Part shown: positions 34,521-53,020 of the stretch, one piece after another
Numbering within the stretch: the stretch's first letter is position 1
How the letters are laid out: every line of letters starts with the position of its first letter
Assembly: GCF_018320785.1 (NCBI RefSeq)
Contig: NC_054885.1
Location: forward strand, 12,398,421 to 12,462,420
Origin: Cheilinus undulatus
Lineage: Eukaryota; Chordata; Actinopteri; Labriformes; Labridae
Length of the DNA: 64,000 nt
Reading direction: 5' to 3'
The notes under the pieces: model-generated
Database searches by the model: none
What the model saw: only the letters and a program-made list of their open reading frames with translations
Told to the model about the DNA's origin: nothing
Program-made: the position numbers and the translations under genes

Positions 34521-36535
34521 TATTTTGATTGAGAGCTCCCCGGCAGCAGAAATTACATACTGTGCATGTAAAACTACTGCCACAATGCTTTAAGACAAAG
34601 TATCTACTTTTACATGAAAGGAGAGGCATCAAGTTGCAGTTACCTTTGAAATAATGAGTTGTATTTAAAGCGCTACGTTCATCGAAGATTGTTTTGCTTT
34701 AAGGCAGGATGTCATAGTGTTTAGTTTAAGTTAAACATTAAGTTTTTGTTTGCCACATTCAAATAGGTTGCTTTATTTTTCTCTCTTTGAAACAGCTAGA
34801 TTTTTACAGTCCCAGCCCTCAAAAATCCTTTACTAAGTAACTAAGCAACCAGAAAAGTAAATATTTAGCTTTACAGGTAACCCGTGGGAAACACAAGGTC
34901 AAAATACTACTGTACATGGAAGAAATATAAATCAAGAGTCTCTCCCCCCTCAACCATGGGACTATTGGAAGCCGTTTAACCCTTTCTTTTGGTCAAATGC
35001 TAAAAAAAATGTTTTGATGCAAATCACAATGTTCAACTATCAAACCAAAACACTTCTTTATGGGTGCAAAGTTGGACATTGAGAGGGGGTTCTGAGTGTG
35101 CAAAGTCTGCACACATAAAGACTTTGGCTTTTGCTGAGACATGATACAGCATATTCAAAAAAAAAAAAAAAAAAAGAAAAAAAAAGTAGCTGACGCAGAG
35201 GAAATCAAAACCAGTTCAGTCCGGTTCCTGTGCTCGATTTGAGGTGTCTGGCAAGATGCCCGATTTTCCAATAAAGAAAGTTTGTGTATTTAAGCTTTGG
35301 TTACGCCATAGTGGTGCAATGTGCATCTGTAAAATGTGACTTATTTAACTTATTGCACTAGACAAAGGAATAAATGTGAAAATCTTCATACTTCTAAGCT
35401 GGGGTAATGGTTTGAAAAGGTGCTTTGAAGATTCCAGGGAAAGCAGTCACTTCATCCTGCCAGCATCAGCATCATCTTCCTGTATAAGGAGTTTGGCATT
35501 TTTATCCTTGAACTGGGCGACAAAGTGAGGAATGAGTTATCTGTACCATTGTTAATGATGTCAGCTGTTGCTATGTTCCGTTGAGGCAAAAAGAAAACTG
35601 TAGAGAGCAGAACAAAAGAGCATTACCAATGGGCAAAATGGACCGAATACTCCATTTTGAGCGACTCATTTTCAGCAGTTGTTCTGGAGCTTTGGACTTG
35701 GACTACGCTGACTGCATGAGGTAGGTATTCCTAAATCAAATATTACCCCGCTTTCTGAGCGTGACAGCAGCTTCATCATTGTTTAATACATTTCCAGATA
35801 CAAAACTTGATTATTTTGAGCAGCAGAAAGATGTAGGTTGGATAACATGCATGCTGAAATCTGATTATGTTGTACATACAATACAAGACAATATAAGAAC
35901 TTTATTTATCCCTGAAGGGAAATTCAATACATCATTACACTGCAATAATTAATGCTGTAATTACACATTGCAAATTTTAAATTCAGTATCAGAAATTGGC
36001 AGCAACTGCCAGTGATGAGAATTAAAGTCAATGCAGAAAGCAACAAACTAAACTCCCTCAAGTGTCCATCTGATGCTGGCTGTAAAAGCAAAGGAATCCC
36101 CATTAGGTCTCATGTTAAAATGCCCATTTTACAGCATAATTGGGCCTTTTAACTACCTTTTTTAATATCACATTGATTTGTTTATATTCAGGCTATGAGA
36201 TATGGACAAATCATCTGTTTAGTGGTGCCAGGAGGCTTAACTTTCACCTCTGTGCCTGTTAGCTAGGAGTTTATAGCCTTTCAAATATGGCGATCGCTGT
36301 AGCTGGGCCGTACAATGCCTCTTCGGTTTATGATTTGTCTCTGTCAGAACAGCAGTACCGTAATTTGCTGGTACAACGTATTTCCAGTTTTATATAAATT
36401 CAACTTTATTTATGAGCCGTTACATCCACCAAAGAATCACACTGCAAACAATACAGGTTAAGAAACATTTGATAACAGCAAAAAAATCAGACGTCTGACC
36501 CCAGGGTAGATAATGTATAGACCCATCTTTGAAGT
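34521..36535. other. Intergenic between mpst array and ube2i, first part
   Basis: Contains an A-rich run at about 35,157-35,187 and a minus-strand LINE tail at 35,873-35,945. A short plus-strand frame at 35,629-35,720 ends in a donor-like GTAGGT, which I do not accept as a gene. Nothing else is recognised. Confidence 0.4.
35873..35945 (-). mobile_element. 3' tail of a non-LTR retrotransposon (L2-like)
   Basis: On the minus strand it reads TTGAATTTCCCTTCAGGGAT, then AAATAAAGTTCTTATATTG. This is the same tail as that of the better preserved plus-strand copy ending at about 60,910. No reading frame is left. Confidence 0.6.
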
Positions 36536-36539
36536 AGAT

Positions 36540-36800
36540 ATGCAATTGATGGCTAGCTTTAGCTTTGTTTGCTTAACATAGCTATGCATGCTACATAGTC
36601 AATGTTACTATGTAAGTCACTGTGGCTACATTAGCTTTAGCAACATGAGTTTTAGCTAATGCTAATGTAGCTACGTAAATTATGTAGCTACATAGCTTGT
36701 ATATAATGTTAGCTTTGTAGCATCATTCATACAGAAATCCATGAGCTTTAGCTACATAGTTACATTATCTATGCATCTTGGGGAGCTACATAGGCTACAT
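36540..36800. repeat. TAGC-rich array, locus 1
   Basis: Irregular units built from AGCTACATAGCT, GCTAATGTAGC and TTAGCTTTAGC. The words are partly self-complementary. The same array type occurs at 45,258-45,450 and 46,745-47,515. Confidence 0.75.
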
Positions 36801-37075
36801 TTGGCACAGAATGTTTTATTGGAGGATGAGGTTTTTTCATATAAGCAGACCATTTGTGATCCTTTATTAAATGTTTTGTGATTAGGTTTTGCAAGTTAGA
36901 TTTTAACTTTCGGTATCCTAACCCGTACCTTCCTCCTTACCCTAACCTAGCTGAGAGATTAATTTGATTTTATTTTGAATGTTTTAGTGTGTTTTTCCAT
37001 TCTGACAGATGTGTCTCACAGCTATGGTTTGTTGTTTAAGCGCTACAGTCTGCAGCCAGACTTGATTTTTAGGTC
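36800..37075. repeat. Unclassified dispersed repeat adjoining TAGC array, copy 1
   Basis: Shares an ordered set of phrases with 47,530-47,770 and 49,205-49,435: TTTTGTRATYAGGTTTTGCA, a GGTATCCTAACCC phrase with further CCCTAACC words, and a closing CTGCAG/AGCCAGACT block. In two of the three copies it directly follows a TAGC array, so the array may be an internal part of one element. Confidence 0.6.
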
Positions 37076-37699
37076 ACTTTTTTACACAGCTGAAGGGAAA
37101 TGGATAATTATCCTGCTTGTGTCCCTGTACTTTATAGCATAAAAGTGTAGAATACATACTAGCCTATCTAGATATTTTGCTAATGTTTCTTTTTTCAGCG
37201 TGGACCCGGGAAGACCAACAATGTTCAAGGGTACTGCTAATGGGTGTCCTAAATGAATTAACAAATATTTGTGTATTAATTCATTGGAACTTTAAGAACA
37301 CAATGGGATATTCTCATAGAGGATATACAAAACAGCAAAATAATAATAAACCTAAATGAAGAAAAGGACAAATATCAACTAAAAAGGAGCATTCAAACAC
37401 AGCTTGTCAAAATTTGACAATTAGGTTTAACAACTCGGTTTTTAGATTCAAGAGTGGGTTAAAATGGTTGAATCATCCAAACTCGTGAACTTCTCTGTGC
37501 GAATGCCACAACAAAGATGGCCGACCGCACCTGACGTGCGCCACTCAGCTGCCCCGTATCTGCCTGAAGGTCCTCCCGAAAAAAACAAATTGGGGTCCTT
37601 TCTGGCGATAGGCTAGCTGTCGAAACGGCACTACGAGTCACATTGTTTAACATTACTGTAATAAATTACCAACAAATAACATTAGTACATGATTACTAA

Positions 37700-37912
37700 A
37701 GTACACGGGGGATGTTGATAAACTCGAAGTTTGATTCGGTTCGGTTATTTATGCCCTAACTGGTCTGATAGTTTTGTTTTTGAACGTCGATGGGTGTGTT
37801 TTTCTCTCGGTAGCCGTCAAAGCAGCAGTACCGCTATTAGCGACGCAGTCAAGCTCACGATTATCCACAAACTCCCGCAACTAATTCTGATATTTAGTGT
37901 AGAAATAAGAAC
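37700..37912 (+). other. Probable 5' non-coding exon and promoter region of ube2i
   Basis: A consensus donor GTAAGTAT follows position 37,912, and a good acceptor at 38,177 lies 20 bases before the ube2i ATG. The stretch is richer in CpG than its surroundings. The transcription start is not resolvable. Confidence 0.5.
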
Positions 37913-38191
37913 GTAAGTATGGTTTAAATAAAAATATGTGTCGTTTTGAGTGTGGTAGAATTGTTGTCTTTTAATATGAGACTGCAGTCGTTACATTAAC
38001 CTTGTACTAATATATTGTATTACGCACATGCTGTTATTCCCAAATACAGTCAATCTGTGTATACCTTGTTAGAGTCTGCATCTACTGCTGTGTTTGTAAG
38101 AGATAACTGGGGCTGCATAACCAGAGTGTTGAGAGCTTGGTTGAAAAATTAATGTGTTTGGGGTTATTTTTCCACAGGGGGGCGTTGATGA

Positions 38192-43927
<5,736 letters not shown>

Positions 43928-44786
43928 AGAGTAGAGCTGGCCCCCATCCCTCCTGAGCAGCCTGAACTGATAAAAGAAGGAAGAGACAGTGCACCTGAAG
44001 GACCACTCCAATAAGAATCCAGTTTAAGTATTATTATTAAATGGTCTCACAGGTGACAAGTTAGCCTGTTATTACCTATTCATTCTTTTTTTTTCAAACT
44101 ACAAAACTTCATGATTTTACTGTCTTTGAGGAATACTTGTGCACATTTGATGATCCTCCAGCATTGTTATTAGTTACTCTTCTACTGTAAGCTATGCTAA
44201 TGTATCAACAGAGCTGTAGGGATACAAGTTTAAGTCTAAATCTCTCCATAGTGTTCAGTCACTTAAGCCAGAGAGGATTGGACTGTTTCTTAATCGTTCT
44301 TTGTTTTTAAAATCATCGTATCCATTGAGTATTTTAGATAGTGTTTCATGGTTTTGGAGGACTGAGCAGTGGGGCGCTTTATTCAAAATACGACCTCCAG
44401 GAGTATTTTTTAGTCCTTTTCACATATCTGAGTTTGCAGAAAAGAAAAGTCAGATTAAAGACCATCCCTGTGCTTCTTCATCGGATTTCAGCTAAATCAT
44501 GGCAGTGGTTAAGTATTGGAAGTGAAGCTCCGCCTCCATCAGAGAAAGGCGGAGTCACGGGTTAGTGTTAAGATTCTCTCAGTGAATTGAATCTAGAAAT
44601 CAGTTATAGTTAAGAAGTTAGTGCTCATTTAACACCAGCATCATCATCTGCTCCACATTGTATGAGGTAAAGATGCTTTACAGTAAAAGAAACAAAAATG
44701 TTGCTATGTTCTTTTACCTCTGTATAGGTTATAGATATACCGATTAATGCCATCAATTTCAGTCATTTCTCCCGCGTTGCTTTTAC

Positions 44787-44792
44787 AATAAA
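44787..44792 (+). promoter_or_regulatory. Poly(A) signal of ube2i
   Basis: AATAAA about 860 bases after the ube2i stop codon. A second candidate lies near 45,064. Confidence 0.5.
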
Positions 44793-45257
44793 CACAAATG
44801 TGTATAAATGAAACATTCAGTCAAGCAGAAGCTGAAGGATCTTTATTGGACTGGCCTCTCGACCAGCACATGAAGGTTGATGAAAGTGCACTTGAAAAGT
44901 AAAAAGCAAAGGCTTGAGTTTTTTGCCTCTGAAAAATTGAGTGCATGTACATAATATAAATACTGAAAAGTTGTGGAAGTTATGTTTTATATTGTTTTAG
45001 CCAGTTGACATTTGTGTGTGGTATTATATAACAAAAGAACATGATAAATGGCATTCAATTGTGAAATAAAGTTGAATAAAAGGACATAAAAATGTGTTCT
45101 ATTTAATTCTAAGATCTAACTAAACTTGTCTTATTTATCTGAAGGAGAGACAGAGCATTTTCTGACATTAATCTTGGAAATTGTACATAAAGGTGACATT
45201 TCATTCTCTTTCCACCTGATCACAAAGTCCATTGTGGTCCAAACAGTGCTTCCCAAA

Positions 45258-45450
45258 AGTTGTAGCCACACAAGTAACTTAGCTACACAGCTAATGTAGC
45301 TAGAGCTACCATACTATGAAGCTAACCTAGCCAACGCTATCTGCACAGCTATGTTAGCTTTGGCAAATATGGCTAAAGCTAACATAGCTATGTAGGTTAT
45401 GTAGTCACATAGCTAAAGCTAACGTAGCTATGAAGCTAACATAGCCTACA
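45258..45450. repeat. TAGC-rich array, locus 2
   Basis: Units such as GCTAACATAGCTATG and GTAGCTAGAGCTACC, as at 36,540 and 46,745. The left edge follows an ACAGTGCTTCCCAAAAGTTG phrase that resembles a hAT-type end, but no matching right end was found. Confidence 0.75.
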
Positions 45451-45721
45451 GATAATTTACAATTATTAAAAATTACAGAAATAGGAAAACAAAAACTACA
45501 TTTTAAATTAACGAAATAATTGATTTAATTATTATTTTAAGACTCAAAAGCATCAAAACAGCCACAAGTTTTAACCCATGTCACCTTTTAAGCATTTATT
45601 TTGTCTGACATATACAACCGGTTTCACGGTTCAACTGGTATTGGATTAGCTGGTGTCATTCTGTCTTTGGAGACATTAATGCTACTTGGCAAGAGTTTTC
45701 TAGGCCCCGATGTACATTTAC

Positions 45722-45850
45722 AGAGATAATAATAATAATACATTTTATTTGTGGGCACCTTTCTGACACTCAAGGTCACCTTACAGACAACAATCGAGCG
45801 AAACAGTATTATAATAATAAAAAGATATTACAAGAAAATTTAAGTGACAG
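45722..45850 (-). mobile_element. LINE 3' tail with (AAT)n
   Basis: On the minus strand the sequence gives a GTAAGGTGACCTTGAGTG phrase, then AAATAAAATGTATTATTATT. This is the typical 3' end of a fish non-LTR element with its microsatellite tail. No frame is left. Confidence 0.5.
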
Positions 45851-46744
45851 ATTCTTGATTAAAACAAAATAAATGGCAGTGGCTCATTAGTTGTACTTTG
45901 TGACACCATGAACACCCACCGGGAACCTTTATGTATCTGTAAGCAAAGCATTTGAACTAAAATGTCCTCTTTATGAAAAAAAAGGATAACGGTTAGTATT
46001 TGAGTCTTGTGTTATGATTTTATAAGGGTTTCAGTGGGCCCAACAGATTGGACCAAAGCATTCTGAAGCTTGGGAAAGGCTGGTCTAAACAACTGAACAT
46101 CTGTGGGGTGCTTTAGTAAAAATTAACCACAGATCAAGCACTAGAGGAGGTTTTTAACCCTGTTTAAACCAGCTCTAAGCACCTGTTCTCACTGTTAGTG
46201 TACATCTCTTTAAATGAAAATGATCTCCTTCTCACCCCGCCCCTCTCCTCTGTGTGGTGCGCCAACATGATGACAGCTGTTTGCTTTCATAGCCAAAGGT
46301 GAAGATCTGTGGATGGACATGCCAGGTGAGGGGCAGGTGGTATGATAATCACTTACTGTGGTGTCTAAATAGACACATACTCTAAACATACTATCATACC
46401 TCTATTTTCAGACATAGTCACACCACAAACAAAGGACTGGGTTAGCTTATTTCACATGTTTTGAGCCAGTAGATTCTCCAGACACCCAAAATACATGAGG
46501 GGGGACTGGCTACAGGCCACTACCGTAAGACATCACTTCTGTCAGAAAAGAATTTGACAGAATTTGCTTGGACATATTTCCAGTTTTAGATGAGTTTAAA
46601 AAAAGTTCCATTCAAGAAATAACCACAATGAAAACATTACAGACTAAGCAACATTTATGAAATAAAAGGGGGGAAAAAAAGGTCAGAGATGTAATCCCAG
46701 ATTAAATTATGTGTAGACCTGTTTTAAATAATTACACAAGTGCC
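45851..46744. other. Intergenic sequence, no gene seen
   Basis: Ordinary AT-rich sequence. The stretch at 46,560-46,740 (with TTTCCAGTTTTA and AGACCTGTTTTAAATAA-like phrases) is loosely similar to 36,380-36,540, which precedes the first TAGC array. It may therefore be the left part of the same repeat. Confidence 0.4.
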
Positions 46745-47515
46745 TTTTTTAACCTTAAGCTAAAACTTGCTGCACTAGCAACATAGTAAGCATTACTACA
46801 TAAGTCAATGGATTAGCTTTACTTTTAGTAGTGGGAGCTTTAAGCTATGTAGGTAATGTAGCCACACTATAGCTACATAGCTAATATAGCTAAATTTAAT
46901 GTAGCTAAGTTAGCTATGTAGGTAATGTAGCCACATATTAACATAGCTACACAGTGAATGTAGCTAAAGCTACCATAGCTAGGAAGCTAACAGAGCTTAT
47001 GCTCAATGTGAGGCTATGTTAGCATTAGCAAATTAAGCTAACATAGCTATGTTAACTACATAGCTAATGTAGTCACACAGCTAACATAGCTATGTTAGCT
47101 TCAGCAAACACAGCCAAAGCTAACATAGCTAGCTGTTAGCTGCATAGGTAATGTAGCCACACAGTCAATTGAGCTACACAACTAATGTATCTAAGTTACC
47201 ATAGCTATGAAACTAACTTAGCCTATGCTTTCTATGTAAGAATGTCAGCTTTAGCAAATGTGGCTACAGCTAACATAGCTATGTTAGCTACATGACTATG
47301 TAGCCACACAGCTAACATAGTTAAAGCTAACATAGCTATGAAGCTAACATAGCTCATGGTATCTACATAATTAATGGTATCTACATAGCTGTGTTACTTT
47401 TAGCAAACATAGCATAAGCAAATGCATCTAACGTAGCTTCTTTTACTTTTGCTATATTGGCTACATAGCCATGTCATCAGCATAGTTTTTTTTTTTTTTT
47501 TTAGCTTTAGCCTTA
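46745..47515. repeat. TAGC-rich array, locus 3 (largest)
   Basis: About 770 bases of GCTAACATAGCTATGTTAGC and related units. Many units are palindromic or near-palindromic around AGCT, so either strand could fold into hairpins. Ends in a T run at about 47,487. Confidence 0.85.
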
Positions 47516-47529
47516 GCTATGTTTTCGGC

Positions 47530-47770
47530 ATTAGAGTGTTTTCAAGGAGGACAAGCATTTTTCTGGTAATTGTTTTGTAATCAGGTTTTGCAGGTCAGGT
47601 TTTGACCTTTAACTTTTGGTATCCTAACCCTAACCCCAACCCTAACTGGAAGTTTAATTTGAGTTTATTCTTATATATCTTATATATCTTTATGTTGAGT
47701 TGCGTCTCATAGTAGTGATCTGAAAGAGGGGGCGTTGAGAGCGCAGTCTGTAGCCAGACTGTCTTGAAAT
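47530..47770. repeat. Unclassified dispersed repeat adjoining TAGC array, copy 2
   Basis: The best of the three copies: GTTTTGTAATCAGGTTTTGC, CCTAACCCTAACCCCAACCC, and a closing GCAGTCTGTAGCCAGACT. See the copies at 36,800 and 49,205. Confidence 0.65.
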
Positions 47771-47835
47771 GCATGCGAAAAGAAAAAAAAGGATGATATT
47801 AGTGGCTTAACGGCTTAATCTTGATCCCTTTTTTA

Positions 47836-47925
47836 CTTTTTTCACGTTTGGTGGAGGAGGTAGGAGATAGTGATATGGGGCTGTCAGGGTTTGGGCTTGG
47901 CTCCTTATCTCCAGTGAAGGGCAAG
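47836..47925 (+). mobile_element. Short Tc1-like transposase fragment
   Basis: The phrases TTTGGTGGAGGAGG, ATATGGGGCTGTCAGGGTTT and CCAGTGAAGGGCAA match the mid-transposase FGGGG..WGCFSGFG region of a common fish Tc1 family. No ends present. It accounts for part of an otherwise puzzling open frame at 47,821-48,099. Confidence 0.6.
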
Positions 47926-48557
47926 CTTATAGGCTCTTATAGCTGCAAAAGAGGAGCCAATCTGCCCCCTTTGCATCTCCTAAATCCTCCAGTTAAACCC
48001 AAAACATTTCCATTCAGATTTTTCACTGTTCTTAATATTAAGTGCCAAATCATCCCTCACAAAGTGGCTCTCTCAGACCTTAACAGAAAGAGACTCTGAA
48101 ATTCTCTACAGCAAAATTTTTGTCGCCAGTCCTAAGTCAGACCTACTAACCAACCAGTCATTTCCTGTCTATTTTAATCATGTCATTTTGATTGGTTTTG
48201 TTCTTTTATGTGTTTTTAATGTATGTGCAACCATCTGTGGATGTATACACCCACTTTATATGCTGGTATGTTTTTGCTACATACAGTATCTGTCATTAAC
48301 CCTCAGTGGAACATAAGATCTGACTTACTCATCAAAGTTTATCAGACTCATCAAAGTTGTATGCATGCACTTTAAAGTATTTTGCAACTTTAGTGTTCAC
48401 TGATGTTTGTTTCAAAATGTGACATTTTTGTGGTTGCATTGCTTGACCAGAGCTGAAACTTGATGTAATGCTCTCAGGTTTCTTGCATGACATTCTTCGG
48501 AAATTTAACACCTATTGTTTCGACACACTTCTCTTGTGGTTATCTTTATTTTTTCAG

Positions 48558-51384
48558 CGTGGGCTCATTAAGCCAAAAAGACACTGAGCCAGCAGAGACA
48601 CAGGTGAGAAAGCTGCATTTTTGTTGTTTTTTTGTTGTCTCTTTTTTTGTTCCTGCGTGTATGTTGCTATGTTGTGGTTATTTCCTTTGCACATGTGCTG
48701 AAGGTGAGGGCAGTAGAAAAACCTCAGGTGCTGCCCCTGTTGCTGCCTCTGCGTCCTGGGTCAGCAAGTTCGACTCTGCAGAGCTACCAGAGCTTAGGCC
48801 AATGTCTGCACACCAACACTTTTCCAGGTGTGTATCGATGTGCTGTCTATTTATGCTCCTAATGTTGAGCAGCAGCAGGACACTAAATATGCTTTCTTTA
48901 TAACTCATATAAAAAAAAGGATATTTTCAGTATCCATTAAACTTGTTATCATGTTTCAGTGGCTGCTGTGAGAATGTACTGTTGTGTTGACATGACTGAA
49001 CCTGATGATAAAGACTTCAAACATTCATGTTCTCATAAGAGTCCAAAAAAGTCTTGAAAAGTGAATATACAAATATTTCAAACTAAATGGTAATCACTGA
49101 TCATGCTACACATGCTTTGTTAGCTTTTAAAACCAGTTAGATCTGCAAGTAGACAATGACACAGTATTCAGTATATCAGTATTTAGCCCTAGCAAAGTTT
49201 GCTGCATTTGAGTGTTTTCATTAAGGACAAGTTTTTTTCTGTTTACTCAGCTTTATTAATTGTTTTGTAATCAGGTTTTGCAGGTCAGGTTTTGACTTTT
49301 AACTTCTGGTATCCTAACCCTTACCTAAACCCTAAATGGAAGTTTAATTTGATTTTTGTTAATTTTTTTTCATCCTGATACAGGTTGCACCTTAGTGGTC
49401 TGCAAGAGGGGGAATTAAGAGCTGCAGTCAGGCAAAAATGTTGAAAAGAAAAAACGTGCAAAAATGGGTAAAAAAAAAAAAAAGAGAGAGCAAAAATGGC
49501 TTAAGTGGCCAAAATGGGCAAAAGAGGAAAAAAGTGGCATCAATGGGCCAAAATGGTTCAAAGTGGTTGAAAAATGGCAAAAAGTGGCAAACAAGGATGA
49601 TGAATGGGAAAAGGTGAAAATGGAAAAGGATGGTTAAAGTAGACACAAGTTACTAAAAGATGTTACAGAAATGGGCAAAAGGGGACAGAAAAATTGGAAA
49701 TATAGATTAAAAAAAAGGGGGCCAAAAAAAAACAGTAAAAAAAATAAAAGTTGCAGAAATAGGCGAAAAAGGGCAAAATGGAATACAACTGAAAAATAGG
49801 TTTCCAAAAATAGTGCAAATAGGCAAAAAGTGGGAAAAAAAAGTGTAAAAAAATCAGCAAAAAGCAGGAAAAGTGGGCAAAAAGTGACAAAATGTAAGGT
49901 AAAAGGTGGTTAGATTAGGCAAAAATTGCAAAAAGCATTAAAATATAGGCTAAAAGTGGCAGAATAAATGGGCAATAATGGATGAAAAAATGTATAAAAG
50001 TACAGTAAAAAATAACTTCAACATCAGAACCCAGCAATAGTTGACACACTTTTCGGCCAGGATGCTAGCAACAATGCTACAGATCCAACACACATGCATT
50101 GACATCATCAGCAAATAACAACTGGGGAGGGTCTATTTTCTCCGTTTTTCAGGGGCCCAGCCATCTCTTTTTATTCTAAATAGATAATTTTTCTGCTGCC
50201 TGTAAAAAGAGGAACAACAAATGTGTTTTTATGAAACTATTGTGATGAACAGATAACCCAGGAACAGAACACAAGACAAGGCAGTAAGGTTAAAGGAGTT
50301 TATTTCACTAGAACAATAGTGCAAATGATGGTGAGTGTACTGGCTGGCAGAAAAACTGGCAGAGAGACAGAGGCACTGCAAAAGAGGAGAACAAAGAGGT
50401 GTTAGACAAGGCAAAACACTGAAAAATCACAAGATTCAAAGGTCGAAGAGGAGCCAGGTTACCACACTGGAAGCTGTAGTATACTCTGGTGTCTGAAAGT
50501 TCAACACAAGATGAGAAGTCACAGCTGCAAAGCCTAACGAGCTGCAGCCATGACTGCCCTGTGCTCCTGCCCTCACCCACAAGCCTGCAGTGACCTGACA
50601 GCTAATGGGGGAACCGACCACATGTGAATGTAAAACTGGTACTTAGTTAATTGTCCAAATACTCCTGAGCTCCTGAAAATAGAGGTACACTGAACATTAC
50701 TAAATGTTAAATGCCATATTTTTTGGGAAACCTCTTAACTTAAAGCTGAAAGTCTATACTTCAGTCACATCTTGTTTATTTCATCCATTGTGGTGGTAAA
50801 TAGAAGCTCAGTTTTAAAAACTGTGTCCCTGTCCAAATCCCTGTTACAGATCTTACTGCTAGCATACTTCAACATTTAGCACGAAGTATTTCTGAGTCAA
50901 ACTGAAAACTTCAAGTTGCTTGAAGTAGGTTTAAATCCTTGGTCTTTTCAGAGTCGTCTTTAATTTTTTAAACACAATTCATTCAGTTCGTTGTTCATAC
51001 AGACCACTTAACGCTGACTCTCTAGGTCCTTCTTTAACATTGAGATCCCTCACCCAAGACTCGTACACCAGCCACCCCCTGACTTCCTGGCCACCTGATC
51101 AAAATCTCTGGTTTGGCCACAAGACAGATGAAACCGGTATCAACCTTTTATCTTCTCTTTGTGTCTCTTCATAACTTTTCAGTCATTAATCTGGTCTGAC
51201 AAAAACGGTTTTGTCTTGTGCAGCTCAGTGGACAGAAAAAAACTTCATGAACCAGAAACTCAACAAGGTGCTGACAGAAATAGAAAAAAAAGGGCACGGC
51301 AAAGTGAGGCTGTGTTTCCTACATGAGACCACAACACGTACTTCGCCCGTGCACCTTGCCGTTCTTCAGAAATTCAAACAATAA
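48558..51384 (+). CDS. Unrecognised gene, last four exons (5' part not found)
   Basis: Four stretches chain in a single frame with GT-AG borders: 48558-48603, 48704-48827, 51026-51136, 51224-51384. The first needs two bases from an upstream exon I could not identify. The joined C-terminus is about 148 residues. It runs VGSLSQKDTEPAETQ, then a Leu/Pro-rich segment (VLPLLLPLRPGS), then a Ser/Thr-rich part, then NLWFGHK and a basic, probably helical stretch (NQKLNKVLTEIEKKGHGKVR), ending HLAVLQKFKQ. The other two frames of the first exon contain stops, which supports the chosen one. The stop codon overlaps an AATAAA. No known domain is recognised. The coding claim rests on splice-site and frame consistency alone. 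Confidence 0.6.
49205..49435. repeat. Unclassified dispersed repeat, copy 3
   Basis: Same phrase order as 36,800-37,075 and 47,530-47,770. It lacks a TAGC array on its left and runs on its right into the GGCAAAAATGGG-type array. Lies in the intron of the unrecognised gene. Confidence 0.6.
49436..50010. repeat. Purine-rich array, unit near AAAAATGGGCAAAAGTGG
   Basis: About 575 bases of imperfect A- and G-rich units. This is the complement of the pattern at 14,460-15,200 and the same strand as 56,460-57,000. Here no hAT-like ends were found around it. Confidence 0.8.
50011..51025. other. Rest of intron of the unrecognised gene
   Basis: No repeat boundary or coding sequence recognised. Confidence 0.4.
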
Positions 51385-52149
51385 AGTGTGATCTCCAGCT
51401 CAACTTGTAAGCTTACTGTTCATTGAGAAAGAAACACGCAGATGTACAACTCAAAGATCACTGGGAAGATGAGTATGTGATAAGCATCTCTGGTGTGGGT
51501 GAAACTGAGCAGTAATGATTTCAGTGATCCAGAGTGATAAGATCAATACTGTAGATTATGATACTGTATTATCCAAATAACCTCAAGTATAAGGAAAAAT
51601 CTAACAAAAATGGTTGTTTCACTGATTCAAACGGACTTGAACTCTACTTTTCTTGTCCTGAACTCCAGGATAGGATACTGATGAAAACGCTGAATATCGG
51701 CACTGAAAGGGTTCAGTTCAGTCTCTCGCTTGCATGTGTCAGTTCAGCAGAATAAAGGTGGTTTCAGCAGAAACCACTTTGACTTTTTCTAGTTACTACT
51801 TGCAGCCCTTTTCCTGTATTCATGGCTAGAAGCGTTTGATCTTTACTACACAAAAAAAGCAGGTTGAAGTTAACAAAAATAAGCTCATCTGATGGTCACC
51901 ACATTCACCCTGTTTAGACTATGTCAAATGCATCTTCCATTACCAACACTGCAGCCTTTGAATAGTGCTGAAATGACTTTACCTGCACCATAAATATGCA
52001 TCAAGAGATGTCCAAAGAATTATTAGTGCAGATGAGATCACTTTCAAGCTTTCTATGCTTTCTCCTTAGAGAATTACATACAGGTATATGTCAGTGTTTC
52101 TGCACAGATTCATAGTAAATGTTACCTGACAAGCATTTATATGTAATCC
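51385..52149. other. Intergenic, nothing recognised
   Basis: AT-rich sequence downstream of the unrecognised gene. An AATAAA at about 51,752 could serve as an alternative poly(A) signal. Confidence 0.35.
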
Positions 52150-53020
52150 CTATCATTTTTTCCTGGCTACCATTACTCCACAAAGACAAAAGAACACTCC
52201 AAGCTACTCAGAGAAAAGGTTATTAAGAAAGTCTAAGTCAGGGGATGGATACAAGTGACTGTGCAAGAAGGAGACAAGTGAGAGAGGCCACCAAGACACC
52301 TAGGACTACTCTGAAGGAGTCTGCAGCAGCTGAGATGGGAGAGACTCTACAACTATTGCTTGAGTTCTTTACCGGTCAAAGCTTTACGGGAGTGACAAAG
52401 AGAAAGTCAATGTTGAAAAAGAAGACTCATTAAATCTCAGCTAGAGTTCACTAAAAAAAAACATGACTTCGTGGTTGGTGGCAGAAAGTTCTTTTGTCTG
52501 ATGACAAGATGCTATGTTTGGTGGACACCAAACTCTGTACATCACATTGAACGCATCATCCTCACTGTTAAGCATGCTGGTGGCAGCATCATGCTGTGGG
52601 GATGCTTCTCAGCAGCTGGCCCTGGAAAGCCTTTAAAGATAGAGGGTAAAATGAATGGAGCAAAATATGGGAAAATCCTGGAGGACAATCTTACTCAACC
52701 AGCAGAAGAACTACAGCTTGGGAGAAGATTTATTTTCCAGGAAGACAATGCCCCAAAGCATACAGTTAAAGCTACACAGAAATGGCAAAAAGACAACAAG
52801 GTGGATGTTCTGGAGTGGCTGAGTCAAAGCCCAGACCTCAATCCAGTAAAGAAGTTCTGGCAGGACTTGAAAAGAGCTCACACCCAATCAGCATGCAACC
52901 TGACATGCAAGAGCTTTTTCTTTTGTCAAAATGCCAAATTATATTGACCATGATTGATTTATAAAATCACTAAAAAGGTAGCACATCCAAGGAGGTAATA
53001 CTTTTCATAGGCAGTGTAAA
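52150..53020 (+). mobile_element. Tc1/mariner-like transposon, internally deleted
   Basis: The N-terminal region is represented by GAGAAAAGGTTATTAAGAAA and GGGGATGGATACAAG, then a gap. It continues at 52,471-52,947 with GGSIMLWGCFSAAGPG, the second Asp block FQEDNAPKHTVKA and SQSPDLNPVKKFWQDLK, where the usual final Glu is replaced by Lys. Ends near TTTTCATAGGCAGTGTAA. Inactive. Confidence 0.85.

Noticed and set aside
35629-35720. Short frame beginning MGKMDRILHFERLIF with a GTAGGT donor
   Set aside because: No matching downstream exon in frame and no recognised similarity. A single donor-like site is weak evidence.
47600-47650. CCTAACCCTAACCCC as an interstitial telomere repeat
   Set aside because: Only a few units are present, and the same words occur within a dispersed repeat at two other places (36.9 and 49.3 kb).
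47821-48099. 92-codon open frame as a gene
   Set aside because: Its first third matches a Tc1 transposase fragment; the remainder has no support.
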